DNA of 11,588 nt from an uncultured Selenomonadales bacterium (GCA_937877655.1 CALFJC010000155.1:1-11588); one strand, 5' to 3'; positions 1-6,137 are shown, counted from the stretch's first letter. Numbers and translations: made by a program. The notes: generated from the sequence alone by a model not told the origin.

Positions 1-54
1 CAGAGCGTATCCTTGGTAAGGATAAGGTCACCGGTTCAATCCCGGTCATCAGCT
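1..54 (+). tRNA. tRNA-Thr (GGT), 5' end cut off by the window
   Basis: The anticodon arm is TATCC-TTGGTAA-GGATA, which puts GGT at the anticodon positions and therefore decodes threonine. The T arm is ACCGG-TTCAATC-CCGGT, followed by a 3' acceptor strand CATCAGC and discriminator T at 54. The D arm is partly present and the 5' acceptor strand lies before the window. The next bases are CA and then the next tRNA, so a full CCA is not encoded. It sits two bases before tRNA-Met and is probably co-transcribed with it. Confidence 0.9.
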
Positions 55-56
55 CA

Positions 57-133
57 GGCGGCATAGCTCAGTTGGCTAGAGCAAGCGGTTCATACCCGCT
101 GTGTCCGCGGTTCAAATCCGTGTGCCGCCACCA
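57..133 (+). tRNA. tRNA-Met (CAT), elongator type
   Basis: The acceptor strands GGCGGCA and TGCCGCC pair fully, followed by discriminator A and an encoded CCA. The anticodon arm is AGCGG-TTCATAC-CCGCT with anticodon CAT, and the T arm is CGCGG-TTCAAAT-CCGTG. The first pair is G-C, and the anticodon stem lacks the three consecutive G-C pairs of initiator tRNA, so elongator Met is preferred. A tRNA-Ile2 with a lysidine-modified CAT anticodon cannot be excluded from sequence alone. An intrinsic terminator follows. Confidence 0.9.
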
Positions 134-148
134 ATTTTGAGATTAATG

Positions 149-170
149 CCCCTGCACAAGGGGTTTTATT
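149..170 (+). terminator. Intrinsic terminator after tRNA cluster
   Basis: CCCCT and AGGGG form a 5-bp stem around a GCACA loop and are followed by TTTTATT. The stem is short but GC-rich and sits directly after tRNA-Met. I see no convincing promoter between it and rpmG, so the ribosomal block may rely on read-through or on a promoter I could not recognise. Confidence 0.7.
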
Positions 171-172
171 AA

Positions 173-201
173 TTAGGAATTAAGAATTAGGAATGAGGAA
201 T
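173..201 (+). repeat. Heptanucleotide repeat array 1 (TAGGAAT units)
   Basis: Four phased 7-base units are present: TAGGAAT, TAAGAAT, TAGGAAT, GAGGAAT. The array lies between the tRNA terminator and the rpmG ribosome binding site and ends only a few bases before AGGAGG at 207-212. Most of the array recurs as array 4 (2517-2544). Confidence 0.85.
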
Positions 202-219
202 TTAAAAGGAGGTTGAAGC

Positions 220-369
220 ATGAGGACAAATATAACTCTTTCCTGTACCGAATGCAAAAATCGCAACTACAGGACAAACAAAAACAAGAAAAATACTCCC
301 GACCGCATCGAGATCAAAAAGTACTGCAAATTCTGCAAAAAGCATACTCCTCACAAAGAGACAAAATAA
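220..369 (+). CDS. rpmG: 50S ribosomal protein L33
   Basis: This encodes a 49-residue large-subunit protein. It begins MRTNITLSCTECKNRNY and has two CxxC pairs (C9/C12 and C36/C39), so it is the zinc-ribbon form of L33, which is typical of cells not adapted to zinc scarcity. The length matches the family (about 49-50 residues). AGGAGG at 207-212 lies 7 bases before the ATG and fixes the start. It heads the conserved order rpmG-secE-nusG-rplK-rplA found in many bacteria and is followed closely by secE. The heptad repeat array directly precedes its ribosome binding site. Identification is by direct recognition of the family sequence. Confidence 0.95.
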   Translation: MRTNITLSCTECKNRNYRTNKNKKNTPDRIEIKKYCKFCKKHTPHKETK

Positions 370-390
370 TTCGCGGGGAGTGTGAAAAAA

Positions 391-594
391 TTGTCGGAGC
401 AAAAGGGCGAAAAAAAGGGCGTCATCCAATTTATTAAGGAAGTCCGCGCCGAGCTCAATAAAGTTTCTTGGCCAACCAAAGACGAACTCATTTCCTATAC
501 GGGCGTCGTCGGTTTGGCGGTTGTCATTGTCTGCGCCTTGATTTGGGTCTGCGATACCGCGTTTGCAAAGTTGTTTCGTATTATTCTCGGCTGA
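391..594 (+). CDS. secE: Preprotein translocase subunit SecE
   Basis: This encodes the small essential membrane subunit of the SecYEG protein-export channel. The protein has a charged cytoplasmic N-terminus, the conserved amphipathic segment EVRAELNKVSWPT, and one transmembrane helix starting near GVVGLAVVIVCAL. It is the short single-helix form found outside the enterics. I chose the start by ribosome-site spacing: GGGGAG (375-380) is 10 bases before TTG at 391 but only 1 base before the in-frame GTG at 382. The GTG start would add three residues (MKK) and remains possible. The gene lies 21 bases after rpmG and 14 before nusG, in the classic order. Confidence 0.92.
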   Translation: MSEQKGEKKGVIQFIKEVRAELNKVSWPTKDELISYTGVVGLAVVIVCALIWVCDTAFAKLFRIILG

Positions 595-608
595 AAGGAG
601 CTTTTATC

Positions 609-1154
609 ATGGATAAAAAAATCTCTGAATCCGAACGAATTACTGAAAGAGCTTGGTACGTTGTTCATACCTTTTCGGGCTTTGAAAAAAAGGTTAAAGC
701 TACTCTTGAAAGCAAAATCGCCGCGCAGGGGCTCGAAGACAAAATTTTTAATGTCATTGTGCCGATGCGAGCCGAATCGGAATTCAAGGACGGCAGACGC
801 CGCATTGTTCAGAAAAAAGTTTTCCCCGGCTATGTGTTGGTCGATATGATTGTCAACAACAATACTTGGTATGTCGTTCGCAATACGCAGGGCGTCACGG
901 GCTTTGTCGGCTCGGAAAAAGATCCCATTCCGCTCAGCGACGAAGAGGCGCAAAGAATTTTAACCGAACTTGCCGACGGACGCACCGATAACACTCTAGG
1001 CTTCAAAGTCAATGACAATGTGCGAATTATCGACGGTATTTTTGAAAACCGGCTTGCGGTCATCAGGAAAATTGACGCGGCAAAACAACGCCTTAAAGTT
1101 TTGGTTGAAGATATGCCCGTTGATTTGGATGTCAGCCAAGTTGAAAAGATTTAA
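609..1154 (+). CDS. nusG: Transcription termination/antitermination factor NusG
   Basis: This 181-residue protein binds RNA polymerase through its N-terminal NGN domain and links it to Rho or to ribosomal S10 through its C-terminal KOW domain. The NGN part (about residues 15-110) shows WYVVHTFSGFEKKV and VFPGYVLVDM. The KOW part (about 131-181) ends DVSQVEKI as usual. AGGAG at 596-600 sits 8 bases before the ATG. An upstream in-frame extension overlapping secE is rejected because the family starts here. One oddity is that the C-terminal loop that normally carries an F-G-R motif before TPVELD is shortened to VEDMPVDLD, so the motif is missing. The DGPF..F.G segment is also altered to DGIFENRLAV. 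Confidence 0.95.
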   Translation: MDKKISESERITERAWYVVHTFSGFEKKVKATLESKIAAQGLEDKIFNVIVPMRAESEFKDGRRRIVQKKVFPGYVLVDMIVNNNTWYVVRNTQGVTGFVGSEKDPIPLSDEEAQRILTELADGRTDNTLGFKVNDNVRIIDGIFENRLAVIRKIDAAKQRLKVLVEDMPVDLDVSQVEKI

Positions 1155-1156
1155 TT

Positions 1157-1191
1157 TAGGAACTAGTAAATAGGAACTGGGAACCAGCAAC
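1157..1191 (+). repeat. Heptanucleotide repeat array 2 (TAGGAAC units)
   Basis: Five phased 7-base units fill the nusG-rplK spacer: TAGGAAC, TAGTAAA, TAGGAAC, TGGGAAC, CAGCAAC. The series runs up to the rplK ribosome binding site (GGAGG, 1196-1200). The later units are degenerate but keep the 7-base phase. Confidence 0.8.
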
Positions 1192-1207
1192 GAAAGGAGG
1201 TGCACAC

Positions 1208-1633
1208 ATGGCAAAGAAAGTTACCAAAGTCGTCAAACTTCAAGTTCCTGCGGGTAAAGCCACACCCGCGCCGCCGGTAGGTCCCGCGCTCGGTCAAGCG
1301 GGCGTCAACATTATGGCGTTCGTCAAAGAATTCAACGACCGCACGGCTCAACAGGCGGGCTTGATTATTCCTGTCGAAATTTCGGTTTATGAAGACAGAT
1401 CGTTTACCTTTATTACCAAAACTCCGCCGGCAGCTGTTCTTTTGAAAAAGGCGGCGGGTATCGAAAAAGCTTCGGGCGAGCCCAATAAAAACAAAGTCGC
1501 GAAACTTCCCCGCGCCAAAGCTCAAGAGATCGCCGAATTGAAAATGAAAGATCTCAACGCGGCGTCCGTCGAGGCGGCAACGCGCATGATTGAGGGCACG
1601 GCTCGCAGTATGGGAATTGAAATCGTTGCTTAA
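1208..1633 (+). CDS. rplK: 50S ribosomal protein L11
   Basis: This encodes a 141-residue protein of the GTPase-associated centre, which binds 23S rRNA with L10/L12 and is needed for the RelA-dependent stringent response. The start AKKVTKVVKLQVPAGKA, the segment PPVGPALGQAGVNIMAFVKE and the C-terminal RNA-binding part ending MIEGTARSMGIEIVA are all textbook L11, and the length is exactly that of the family. An AAAGGAGGTG ribosome binding site precedes the ATG. It is followed by rplA after a 51-base spacer, the only spacer over 30 bases in this block without heptad repeats. Confidence 0.97.
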   Translation: MAKKVTKVVKLQVPAGKATPAPPVGPALGQAGVNIMAFVKEFNDRTAQQAGLIIPVEISVYEDRSFTFITKTPPAAVLLKKAAGIEKASGEPNKNKVAKLPRAKAQEIAELKMKDLNAASVEAATRMIEGTARSMGIEIVA

Positions 1634-1684
1634 TCGGACAATGCGGGAGATTTTATCGTTTGCACCGCGAGGAGGAAATTTTTA

Positions 1685-2365
1685 ATGGCAAAGAAAAGCA
1701 AAAGATTCCGCGAGGCACAAGGGCTTATCGAAGACGGAAAGTTTTATTCCGCCGACGAAGCAGTTGCTCTCGTGAAAAAAACTGCAACGGCAAAATTTGA
1801 CGAGACGATTGAACTTCATGTTCGTTTGGGCGTCGATCCGAAATATGCCGATCAACAAGTTCGCGGCGCGATTGTTCTGCCGCACGGTATCGGCAAAACC
1901 AAAAGAGTTTTGGCATTCGTCACGGGTGAAAAAGTTGCCGAAGCTCAAGCGGCAGGCGCAGATTTCGTCGGCTCGGATGATCTCGTTGCAAAAATTCAAG
2001 GCGGTTGGTTTGATTTTGATGTAGCGGTTGCCACACCCGACATGATGAGAATTATCGGGCGGCTCGGTAAATTGCTCGGTCCCAGAGGCTTGATGCCCAA
2101 CCCGAAACTCGGCACGGTCACAGCCGACATTGCAAAAGCTATCGGCGAACAAAAAGCAGGTAAAGTCGAGTATCGTACCGACAAACAGGGCAACATTCAC
2201 TGCCCTATTGGCAAAAAATCTTTTGAGGATGATAAACTCAAAGAAAATTATCAAAATCTTATCGATACCTTGATTCGCGTAAAACCGGCGGCGGCGAAGG
2301 GACAATACATTAAGTCAATCACGCTGGCGGCGGCTATGGGTCCGGGCGTCCCGATTCAAATTTAG
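1685..2365 (+). CDS. rplA: 50S ribosomal protein L1
   Basis: This encodes a 226-residue protein of the L1 stalk of the large subunit, which helps release deacylated tRNA from the E site and in many bacteria represses its own operon. It begins MAKKSKRFREAQGLIEDGKFY. Family landmarks include LGRLGKLLGPRGLMPNPK-type sequence (here RLGKLLGPRGLMPNPK) and the terminal SITLAAAMGPGVPIQI. AGGAGG at 1670-1675 is 9 bases upstream. The protein stops a few residues earlier than most L1 sequences I recall, and the TAG stop codon is also the first three bases of repeat array 3, so the C-terminus may have been set by repeat expansion. Confidence 0.97.
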   Translation: MAKKSKRFREAQGLIEDGKFYSADEAVALVKKTATAKFDETIELHVRLGVDPKYADQQVRGAIVLPHGIGKTKRVLAFVTGEKVAEAQAAGADFVGSDDLVAKIQGGWFDFDVAVATPDMMRIIGRLGKLLGPRGLMPNPKLGTVTADIAKAIGEQKAGKVEYRTDKQGNIHCPIGKKSFEDDKLKENYQNLIDTLIRVKPAAAKGQYIKSITLAAAMGPGVPIQI

Positions 2366-2393
2366 GAACTAGGAACTAGGAATTAGGAACTAG
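2363..2393 (+). repeat. Heptanucleotide repeat array 3 (TAGGAAC units)
   Basis: Four near-perfect 7-base units (TAGGAAC, TAGGAAC, TAGGAAT, TAGGAAC) and a final TAG lie between rplA and the L10 leader. The first unit overlaps the rplA stop codon. All units carry TAG in the same 7-base phase, so three successive units put TAG in all three frames. Confidence 0.9.
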
Positions 2394-2399
2394 TTTCAG

Positions 2400-2513
2400 A
2401 ATATCATGACCGCAGACGGCAAGTTCGGCACGCCGATTAAAGCACTTGCTCAGGTCGAAAGTAACTTTGACATTAAAAAGTTCCTTCGGTCTGCGCGGTC
2501 GAAGGACTTTTTC
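2400..2513 (+). promoter_or_regulatory. L10 leader (rplJ autoregulatory attenuator)
   Basis: The spacer upstream of rplJ holds a Bacillota-type L10 leader. GACCGCAGAC (2408-2417) can pair with GTCTGC..GGTC (2489-2500, two-base bulge) to close a long-range stem enclosing the presumed L10(L12)4 binding region, which contains AGGTCGAAAGTAAC. The 3' half of that stem lies inside an alternative hairpin, AAAAAG-T-TCCTTCG paired with CGAAGGACTTTTT (2475-2513), which is a terminator with a U tract. The two folds are mutually exclusive, which is the expected attenuation logic: excess L10 stabilises the termination fold. Heptad arrays flank it on both sides. Confidence 0.85.
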
Positions 2514-2516
2514 AAT

Positions 2517-2544
2517 TAGGAATTAGGAATTAAGAATTAGGAAT
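2517..2544 (+). repeat. Heptanucleotide repeat array 4 (TAGGAAT units)
   Basis: Four phased units (TAGGAAT, TAGGAAT, TAAGAAT, TAGGAAT) start just after the U tract of the L10-leader terminator and end at the rplJ ribosome binding site. The last three units match the first three of array 1. Confidence 0.9.
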
Positions 2545-2563
2545 GAAGAGAGGTGAAGATTTT

Positions 2564-3124
2564 ATGGCAGTTACAAGCAAAGTGACGCCCAAAAAAGAAG
2601 CGATTGTCGCCGAAATTAAAGGCTGGTTGACATCTTCAAAAGGCGTCGTTTTGACAAGCTACAACAAGCTCGACGTCGCAACCGATACACAACTGCGCCG
2701 CGAACTCCGTGCGGCTGGCGTTCAATATAAAGTCGTAAAAAATACCATGCTCCGCATTGCGGCAAAACAGGCGGGCATTGAAGGACTCGATTCTCATCTT
2801 GAAGGCACAACGGCAATGGCTTTTTCCGCCGAAGACGCTGTTGCTCCGGCGAAAGTTCTTTGCGACTTCATGAAGAAAAACAAACTCGAAGACCCCGGCA
2901 TTTTGACAATCAAAGTCGGCATGGTTGAAGGAAAAGTTATCGACGTGAACGGCGTTAAAGCTCTGGCGAATTTGCCGAGCCGCGAACAACTCGTTGCAAA
3001 ACTGCTCGGCACCATGAACGCTCCGATTGCAAATTGCGTCGGCGTCTTGTCGGCTGTTATTCGTAATTTCGTCGGCGTCGTTGATGCCATTCGCGAGAAG
3101 AAGGAAAAAGAATCTGCGGCGTAA
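2564..3124 (+). CDS. rplJ: 50S ribosomal protein L10
   Basis: This 186-residue protein forms the base of the L7/L12 stalk. Its N-terminal domain binds 23S rRNA and its C-terminal helix carries the L7/L12 dimers. The N-terminal part shows SYNKLDVATDTQLRRELR and YKVVKNTMLRIAAKQ, and the long C-terminal helix ends VVDAIREKKEKESAA. The ATG at 2564 is chosen over the upstream in-frame ATG at 2543 because GAGAGGTG (2548-2555) lies 8 bases before it and the earlier start lies inside the repeat array. The L10 leader controls it. It is somewhat longer than the 165-175 residues common in the family. Confidence 0.97.
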   Translation: MAVTSKVTPKKEAIVAEIKGWLTSSKGVVLTSYNKLDVATDTQLRRELRAAGVQYKVVKNTMLRIAAKQAGIEGLDSHLEGTTAMAFSAEDAVAPAKVLCDFMKKNKLEDPGILTIKVGMVEGKVIDVNGVKALANLPSREQLVAKLLGTMNAPIANCVGVLSAVIRNFVGVVDAIREKKEKESAA

Positions 3125-3130
3125 AGACAA

Positions 3131-3194
3131 TTAGGAATTATGAATTAGGAATTAGGAATGAAAAACCCTAACACCTAACACCTAACACCTAAAT
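3131..3194 (+). repeat. Heptanucleotide repeat array 5 (TAGGAAT then CCTAACA units)
   Basis: Nine consecutive 7-base units fill the rplJ-rplL spacer in unbroken phase: TAGGAAT, TATGAAT, TAGGAAT, TAGGAAT, GAAAAAC, CCTAACA three times, CCTAAAT. The first block contains TTAGG and the second its complement CCTAA, so the RNA could fold into an imperfect stem around the GAAAAAC centre. The rplL ribosome binding site (GGAGG, 3198-3202) follows at once. Confidence 0.9.
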
Positions 3195-3212
3195 TTTGGA
3201 GGCTAAAATAAA

Positions 3213-3587
3213 ATGACTAAAGAAGAAATCATTCAAGCGATTGAAAGCATGACGGTTCTTGAACTCAGCGAACTCGTCAAAGCATTGGAAGAAAAATTCG
3301 GCGTGTCTGCGGCGGCTCCCGTAGCGGTTGCGGCGGCAGGCCCCGCAGCGGCGGCGGCTGAACCCGAAGAAGAAAAAACCGAGTTCGACGTTATCCTCGC
3401 CAATATCGGTCAAGAAAAAATTAAGGTTATCAAAGCTGTCCGCGAAGCAACCGGGCTCGGACTTAAAGAAGCCAAAGCTCTTGTCGACGGCGCACCCGCT
3501 CCCGTCAAAGAAAAAATCTCGAAGGCTGACGCCGAAGCTCTCAAAGCCAAACTCGAAGAAGTCGGCGCGACTGTCGAAATTAAGTAA
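3213..3587 (+). CDS. rplL: 50S ribosomal protein L7/L12
   Basis: This 124-residue stalk protein recruits and stimulates translation GTPases and is present in several copies per ribosome. The N-terminal dimerisation helices (about 1-30) contain SMTVLELSELVKALEEKFG. An Ala/Pro hinge spans about 33-52, and the globular C-terminal domain (about 55-124) contains EFDVIL, KIKVIKAVREATGLGLKEAK and ends GATVEIK. GGAGG at 3198-3202 lies 10 bases before the ATG. It is the last gene of the block: a strong terminator follows and rpoB is absent, unlike the usual rplL-rpoB-rpoC order. Confidence 0.98.
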   Translation: MTKEEIIQAIESMTVLELSELVKALEEKFGVSAAAPVAVAAAGPAAAAAEPEEEKTEFDVILANIGQEKIKVIKAVREATGLGLKEAKALVDGAPAPVKEKISKADAEALKAKLEEVGATVEIK

Positions 3588-3612
3588 GCAAGCGTATGTA
3601 ATTTTCTATAAA

Positions 3613-3645
3613 CCCTCGCTCGAATTTCGGGCGGGGGAATTTTTT
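3613..3645 (+). terminator. Intrinsic terminator after rplL
   Basis: CCCTCGCTCG pairs with CGGGCGGGGG (ten pairs, two of them G-U) around an AATTT loop, followed by AA and a run of six T. It ends the ribosomal block just upstream of the next promoter. Confidence 0.9.
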
Positions 3646-3647
3646 CA

Positions 3648-3676
3648 TTGACTTTAAGTTTGCTCCGCATGATAAA
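3648..3676 (+). promoter_or_regulatory. Promoter of the amidohydrolase-tautomerase operon
   Basis: TTGACT (3648-3653) and GATAAA (3671-3676) are separated by 17 bases, directly after the rplL terminator and about 30 bases before the first start codon. The -35 match is 5 of 6 and the -10 match 4 of 6 to the vegetative sigma consensus. No operator is evident. Confidence 0.6.
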
Positions 3677-3707
3677 ATTTCGCAGAAAAATTTTTTGGAG
3701 AAAGATC

Positions 3708-4724
3708 ATGAATCGGAGAGACTTTTTGAAATTGAGTTTGACGCTTGCGATTGGAGGCTTTGCAATGACGGCAGAGGCGACAGAAAAATTTTCGGCAAAG
3801 ACAATCGATTTTCATGCGCATGCGATTTTGCCGAGCTACATTGACGCGCTGAAAATTCTCAAAATCGACGCGGCGGAGGCTGAAGGTTTTCCGTTGCCGA
3901 AATGGACGGCTGAAGATCATTTGCAATTCATGGAGGCGGCAGGCATTGATTTTACGATTTTATCACTTGCAACGCCGCATATTTCGGACTGCGCGGCGGT
4001 AAGGGCGATTAACGAAGAATTTTCCGCGCTGTGCAGACGTTTCCCGAAAAAATTCGGCTTCGTTGCAACGTTGCCGCTCCCGAATGTCGAAGGCTCGATA
4101 GAAGAATTTTATTTCGCCACAGAAAAATTGGGAGCACTGGGCGTTAAAGTCGCAAGCAATTCCGACGGAGTTTATCTCGGAGATAAAAATCTCGACCCGA
4201 TTTTTGAGGAACTCAATAAAAAAAATTCGCTTGTGATAATTCATCCAAGCCCCGCGCAGATTTTGCCGAGAAAAAATGTCGTCACGGGAAAAGTCATGGC
4301 ACTTTTTGAATATCCAGCCGACACAACGCGGGCGGTTTTAAATCTTTTGGCGAACGACACGCTCGAAAAATTTCCGAACTTAAAATTTGTTGTGCCGCAT
4401 TGCGGATCATTTTTGCCTTACATGAAACAGCGGGCAGGCGCGATGTTCAAAATGTTGTCGGCAATGAACTTAATGGAGCCTATAAATTTTGAAGCGGGCA
4501 TTGAAAAATTATTTTTCGACACGGCGGGCGATCCGATGCCCGAACAATTCGACATCCTGCTGAAAATCGCCGATTTGGATAAAATAATTTTCGGAACCGA
4601 TTATCCTTACGTCCCCGCGCAGGTTTTTCTCGGCAAGAAACAACTTTTCGATGCGGCATTGATAAAACGCGGCTTAATGAGGAAAATTTATGCGGAAAAT
4701 GCCAAAAACTTATTGGGAGGCTGA
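3708..4724 (+). CDS. Tat-exported amidohydrolase, ACMSD/decarboxylase type
   Basis: This 338-residue protein has a twin-arginine signal at its N-terminus (MNRRDFLKLSLTLAIGG...), so export in folded, metal-loaded form is likely. The rest is a TIM-barrel amidohydrolase of the family that includes aminocarboxymuconate-semialdehyde decarboxylase and 6-methylsalicylate decarboxylase (PF04909). Candidate metal and active-site residues are H36 and H38 (DFHAH), H179 (IIHPSP), H231 (VPHCGS) and D298 (FGTDYPY). Members usually decarboxylate or hydrolyse small aromatic or unsaturated acids; the substrate here is unknown. TGGAG 7 bases before ATG 3708 sets the start, and an upstream in-frame TTG is part of the promoter. 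It is the first gene of a four-gene operon; the next gene starts three bases after its stop. Confidence 0.85.
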   Translation: MNRRDFLKLSLTLAIGGFAMTAEATEKFSAKTIDFHAHAILPSYIDALKILKIDAAEAEGFPLPKWTAEDHLQFMEAAGIDFTILSLATPHISDCAAVRAINEEFSALCRRFPKKFGFVATLPLPNVEGSIEEFYFATEKLGALGVKVASNSDGVYLGDKNLDPIFEELNKKNSLVIIHPSPAQILPRKNVVTGKVMALFEYPADTTRAVLNLLANDTLEKFPNLKFVVPHCGSFLPYMKQRAGAMFKMLSAMNLMEPINFEAGIEKLFFDTAGDPMPEQFDILLKIADLDKIIFGTDYPYVPAQVFLGKKQLFDAALIKRGLMRKIYAENAKNLLGG

Positions 4725-4727
4725 GAA

Positions 4728-5438
4728 ATGCGGAAAATTTTAGCGATTTTGGGGGTGATTTTAATGTTGACAGCGACGGCGAACGCAAAATCAATTCGGA
4801 CGCCGGAAGGAAATATGCCGCGAGTTCAATGGGCGGTCGTCGAATCTGCGGAAGGAAAAATGCCGCAGATTTTGGAGATGGGCACAAGAATTTTGGCACC
4901 GACAACCGCAAAAGAATCGGGAACTTATGCACTTTACGGCGCGATTGAAAAAGACAATCCGAATGTACTTCGCCTGCTTGAAATTTATGAGAGCGATGAA
5001 GCTTACAGAATTCACAGCACGAGCGAGGCATTTCAAAAATATCGGGCGGAGCGTCTGCCGATTTTAAGCGGCTTGAAAATTTTGCCCGTCAATGCCATTG
5101 TTCTTGAGCAAAAAAATCACGGCGTCGGAACAATCGTTCAAACAAATCATTTTGAAATTGCGCCCGCCAATCTCGCAGAATTTCAAGAAATAATTTCGGT
5201 TGAAGCAATTCGCGCCGTCGGTGACGAATGGGGCGTTGCGGGAGCCTTCGTGACTGCCGAGCAATCGCGCCCGAACATTTTACACACAATGATAATTTTC
5301 GTGGACGCGGCGTCTTATCGGAAATATTTTTCGTCCGCCGCGTATAAAAATTTTCGCCGCCAAGTCGATTCTCTGATTAAAATTGAAGATAAAGTTGAGT
5401 ATTCGCCGACAAAAATTGTTTTGACGGAAAAAATTTAG
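4728..5438 (+). CDS. Secreted protein with ABM (antibiotic biosynthesis monooxygenase) fold
   Basis: This 236-residue protein begins with a signal peptide (MRKILAILGVILMLTATANA, cleavage expected after residue 20). The middle (about residues 66-110) contains the ABM-type pattern EIYESDEAYRIH..S..F..Y, in which small dimeric alpha/beta barrels bind quinones, haem or other ligands. The C-terminal half (about 135-215) looks like a second, diverged copy (FVDAASYRKYFSS...F). Two ABM folds in one chain would mimic the usual dimer. No cofactor-binding residue can be assigned. GGGAGG overlaps the end of the amidohydrolase gene, so the two are translationally close. Being exported, it may work with the exported amidohydrolase. 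Confidence 0.7.
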   Translation: MRKILAILGVILMLTATANAKSIRTPEGNMPRVQWAVVESAEGKMPQILEMGTRILAPTTAKESGTYALYGAIEKDNPNVLRLLEIYESDEAYRIHSTSEAFQKYRAERLPILSGLKILPVNAIVLEQKNHGVGTIVQTNHFEIAPANLAEFQEIISVEAIRAVGDEWGVAGAFVTAEQSRPNILHTMIIFVDAASYRKYFSSAAYKNFRRQVDSLIKIEDKVEYSPTKIVLTEKI

Positions 5439-5449
5439 GAGGAATGCTT

Positions 5450-6124
5450 ATGAAAAAAATTTTGTGCGTCGTGACAAGCAACAATGTCAAAGGAGCGACG
5501 GGAATTCCGACGGGTTTTTGGCTCAGCGAATTGACTCATCCGCTTGAAAAATTCATTGCGGCAGGTTTTGATTACGATTTGGCGTCGATTAAAGGCGGAA
5601 AACCTCCGATTGACGGCGACAGTCTCGATTTTTCCGACAAAATCAACAAAAAATTTTGGGATAACGCCGATTTTCAAGCAAAACTCGCCGAAACGATTTG
5701 TCTCGACAATGCGAACGCCGAAAACTACGACGCGATATTTTTTGCGGGCGGGCACGGCGTCATGTGGGATTTTGCCGACAGCAAAGCGATTGACAAGGTT
5801 ACTCGCGAAATTTACGAACGCGGCGGGATTGTCTCGGCGGTTTGTCACGGTCCGGCGGCTCTTGTCAACGTCAAACTCAGTGACGGAAATTATCTTGTAT
5901 CGGGCAAAAAATTAACGTCTTTCACGAATAACGAGGAAAATGAAGTTCAGGCAACCGAAATTGTGCCGTTTTTGCTCGAAACCGAATTGAAAAATCACGG
6001 CGCGATACATTTTGCAGAAAAAAATTGGTCAAATCACGTCGAAGTTGACGGGCGGCTTGTCACGGGACAAAATCCCGCGTCTGCCGCCGCCGTCGGCAAT
6101 GCCGTTGTTAAACTTTTGAGTTGA
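5450..6124 (+). CDS. DJ-1/PfpI family protein (Hsp31/glyoxalase III-like)
   Basis: This 224-residue cytoplasmic protein has the class I glutamine amidotransferase-like fold. Landmarks are TGFWLSELTHP with a likely acidic partner E27, FFAGGHGVMWDF (about 97-108), and the nucleophile elbow SAVCHGPAAL with C132 followed by H133. The arrangement matches the Hsp31/YDR533C branch, whose members act as glyoxalase III or as chaperones and protein-repair enzymes; which applies is unknown. AGGAGG (5437-5442) lies 7 bases before ATG 5450 and only 1 before ATG 5444, so 5450 is chosen. Its ribosome site overlaps the stop codon of the preceding gene, indicating one operon. Confidence 0.85.
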   Translation: MKKILCVVTSNNVKGATGIPTGFWLSELTHPLEKFIAAGFDYDLASIKGGKPPIDGDSLDFSDKINKKFWDNADFQAKLAETICLDNANAENYDAIFFAGGHGVMWDFADSKAIDKVTREIYERGGIVSAVCHGPAALVNVKLSDGNYLVSGKKLTSFTNNEENEVQATEIVPFLLETELKNHGAIHFAEKNWSNHVEVDGRLVTGQNPASAAAVGNAVVKLLS

Positions 6125-6137
6125 GGAGGAATTTTTT

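Noticed and set aside
468..608. A longer NusG with an N-terminal extension overlapping secE
   Set aside because: The extension lies in another frame of secE and has no family similarity; ATG 609 has a good ribosome site and gives the normal NusG length.
1682..2305. Long minus-strand reading frame opposite rplA (and similar frames opposite nusG, rplK, rplJ)
   Set aside because: They are antisense shadows of highly conserved ribosomal genes, without ribosome sites or recognisable domains.
173..3194. CRISPR array or telomere-type repeat
   Set aside because: The units are 7 bases with no spacers or long repeats, occur in separate short clusters between ribosomal genes, and no cas genes are present.
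3328..3651. Alternative + frame within rplL, rich in Lys and Arg
   Set aside because: It overlaps L7/L12 out of frame, runs through the terminator and looks like a frameshifted reading of its codons.
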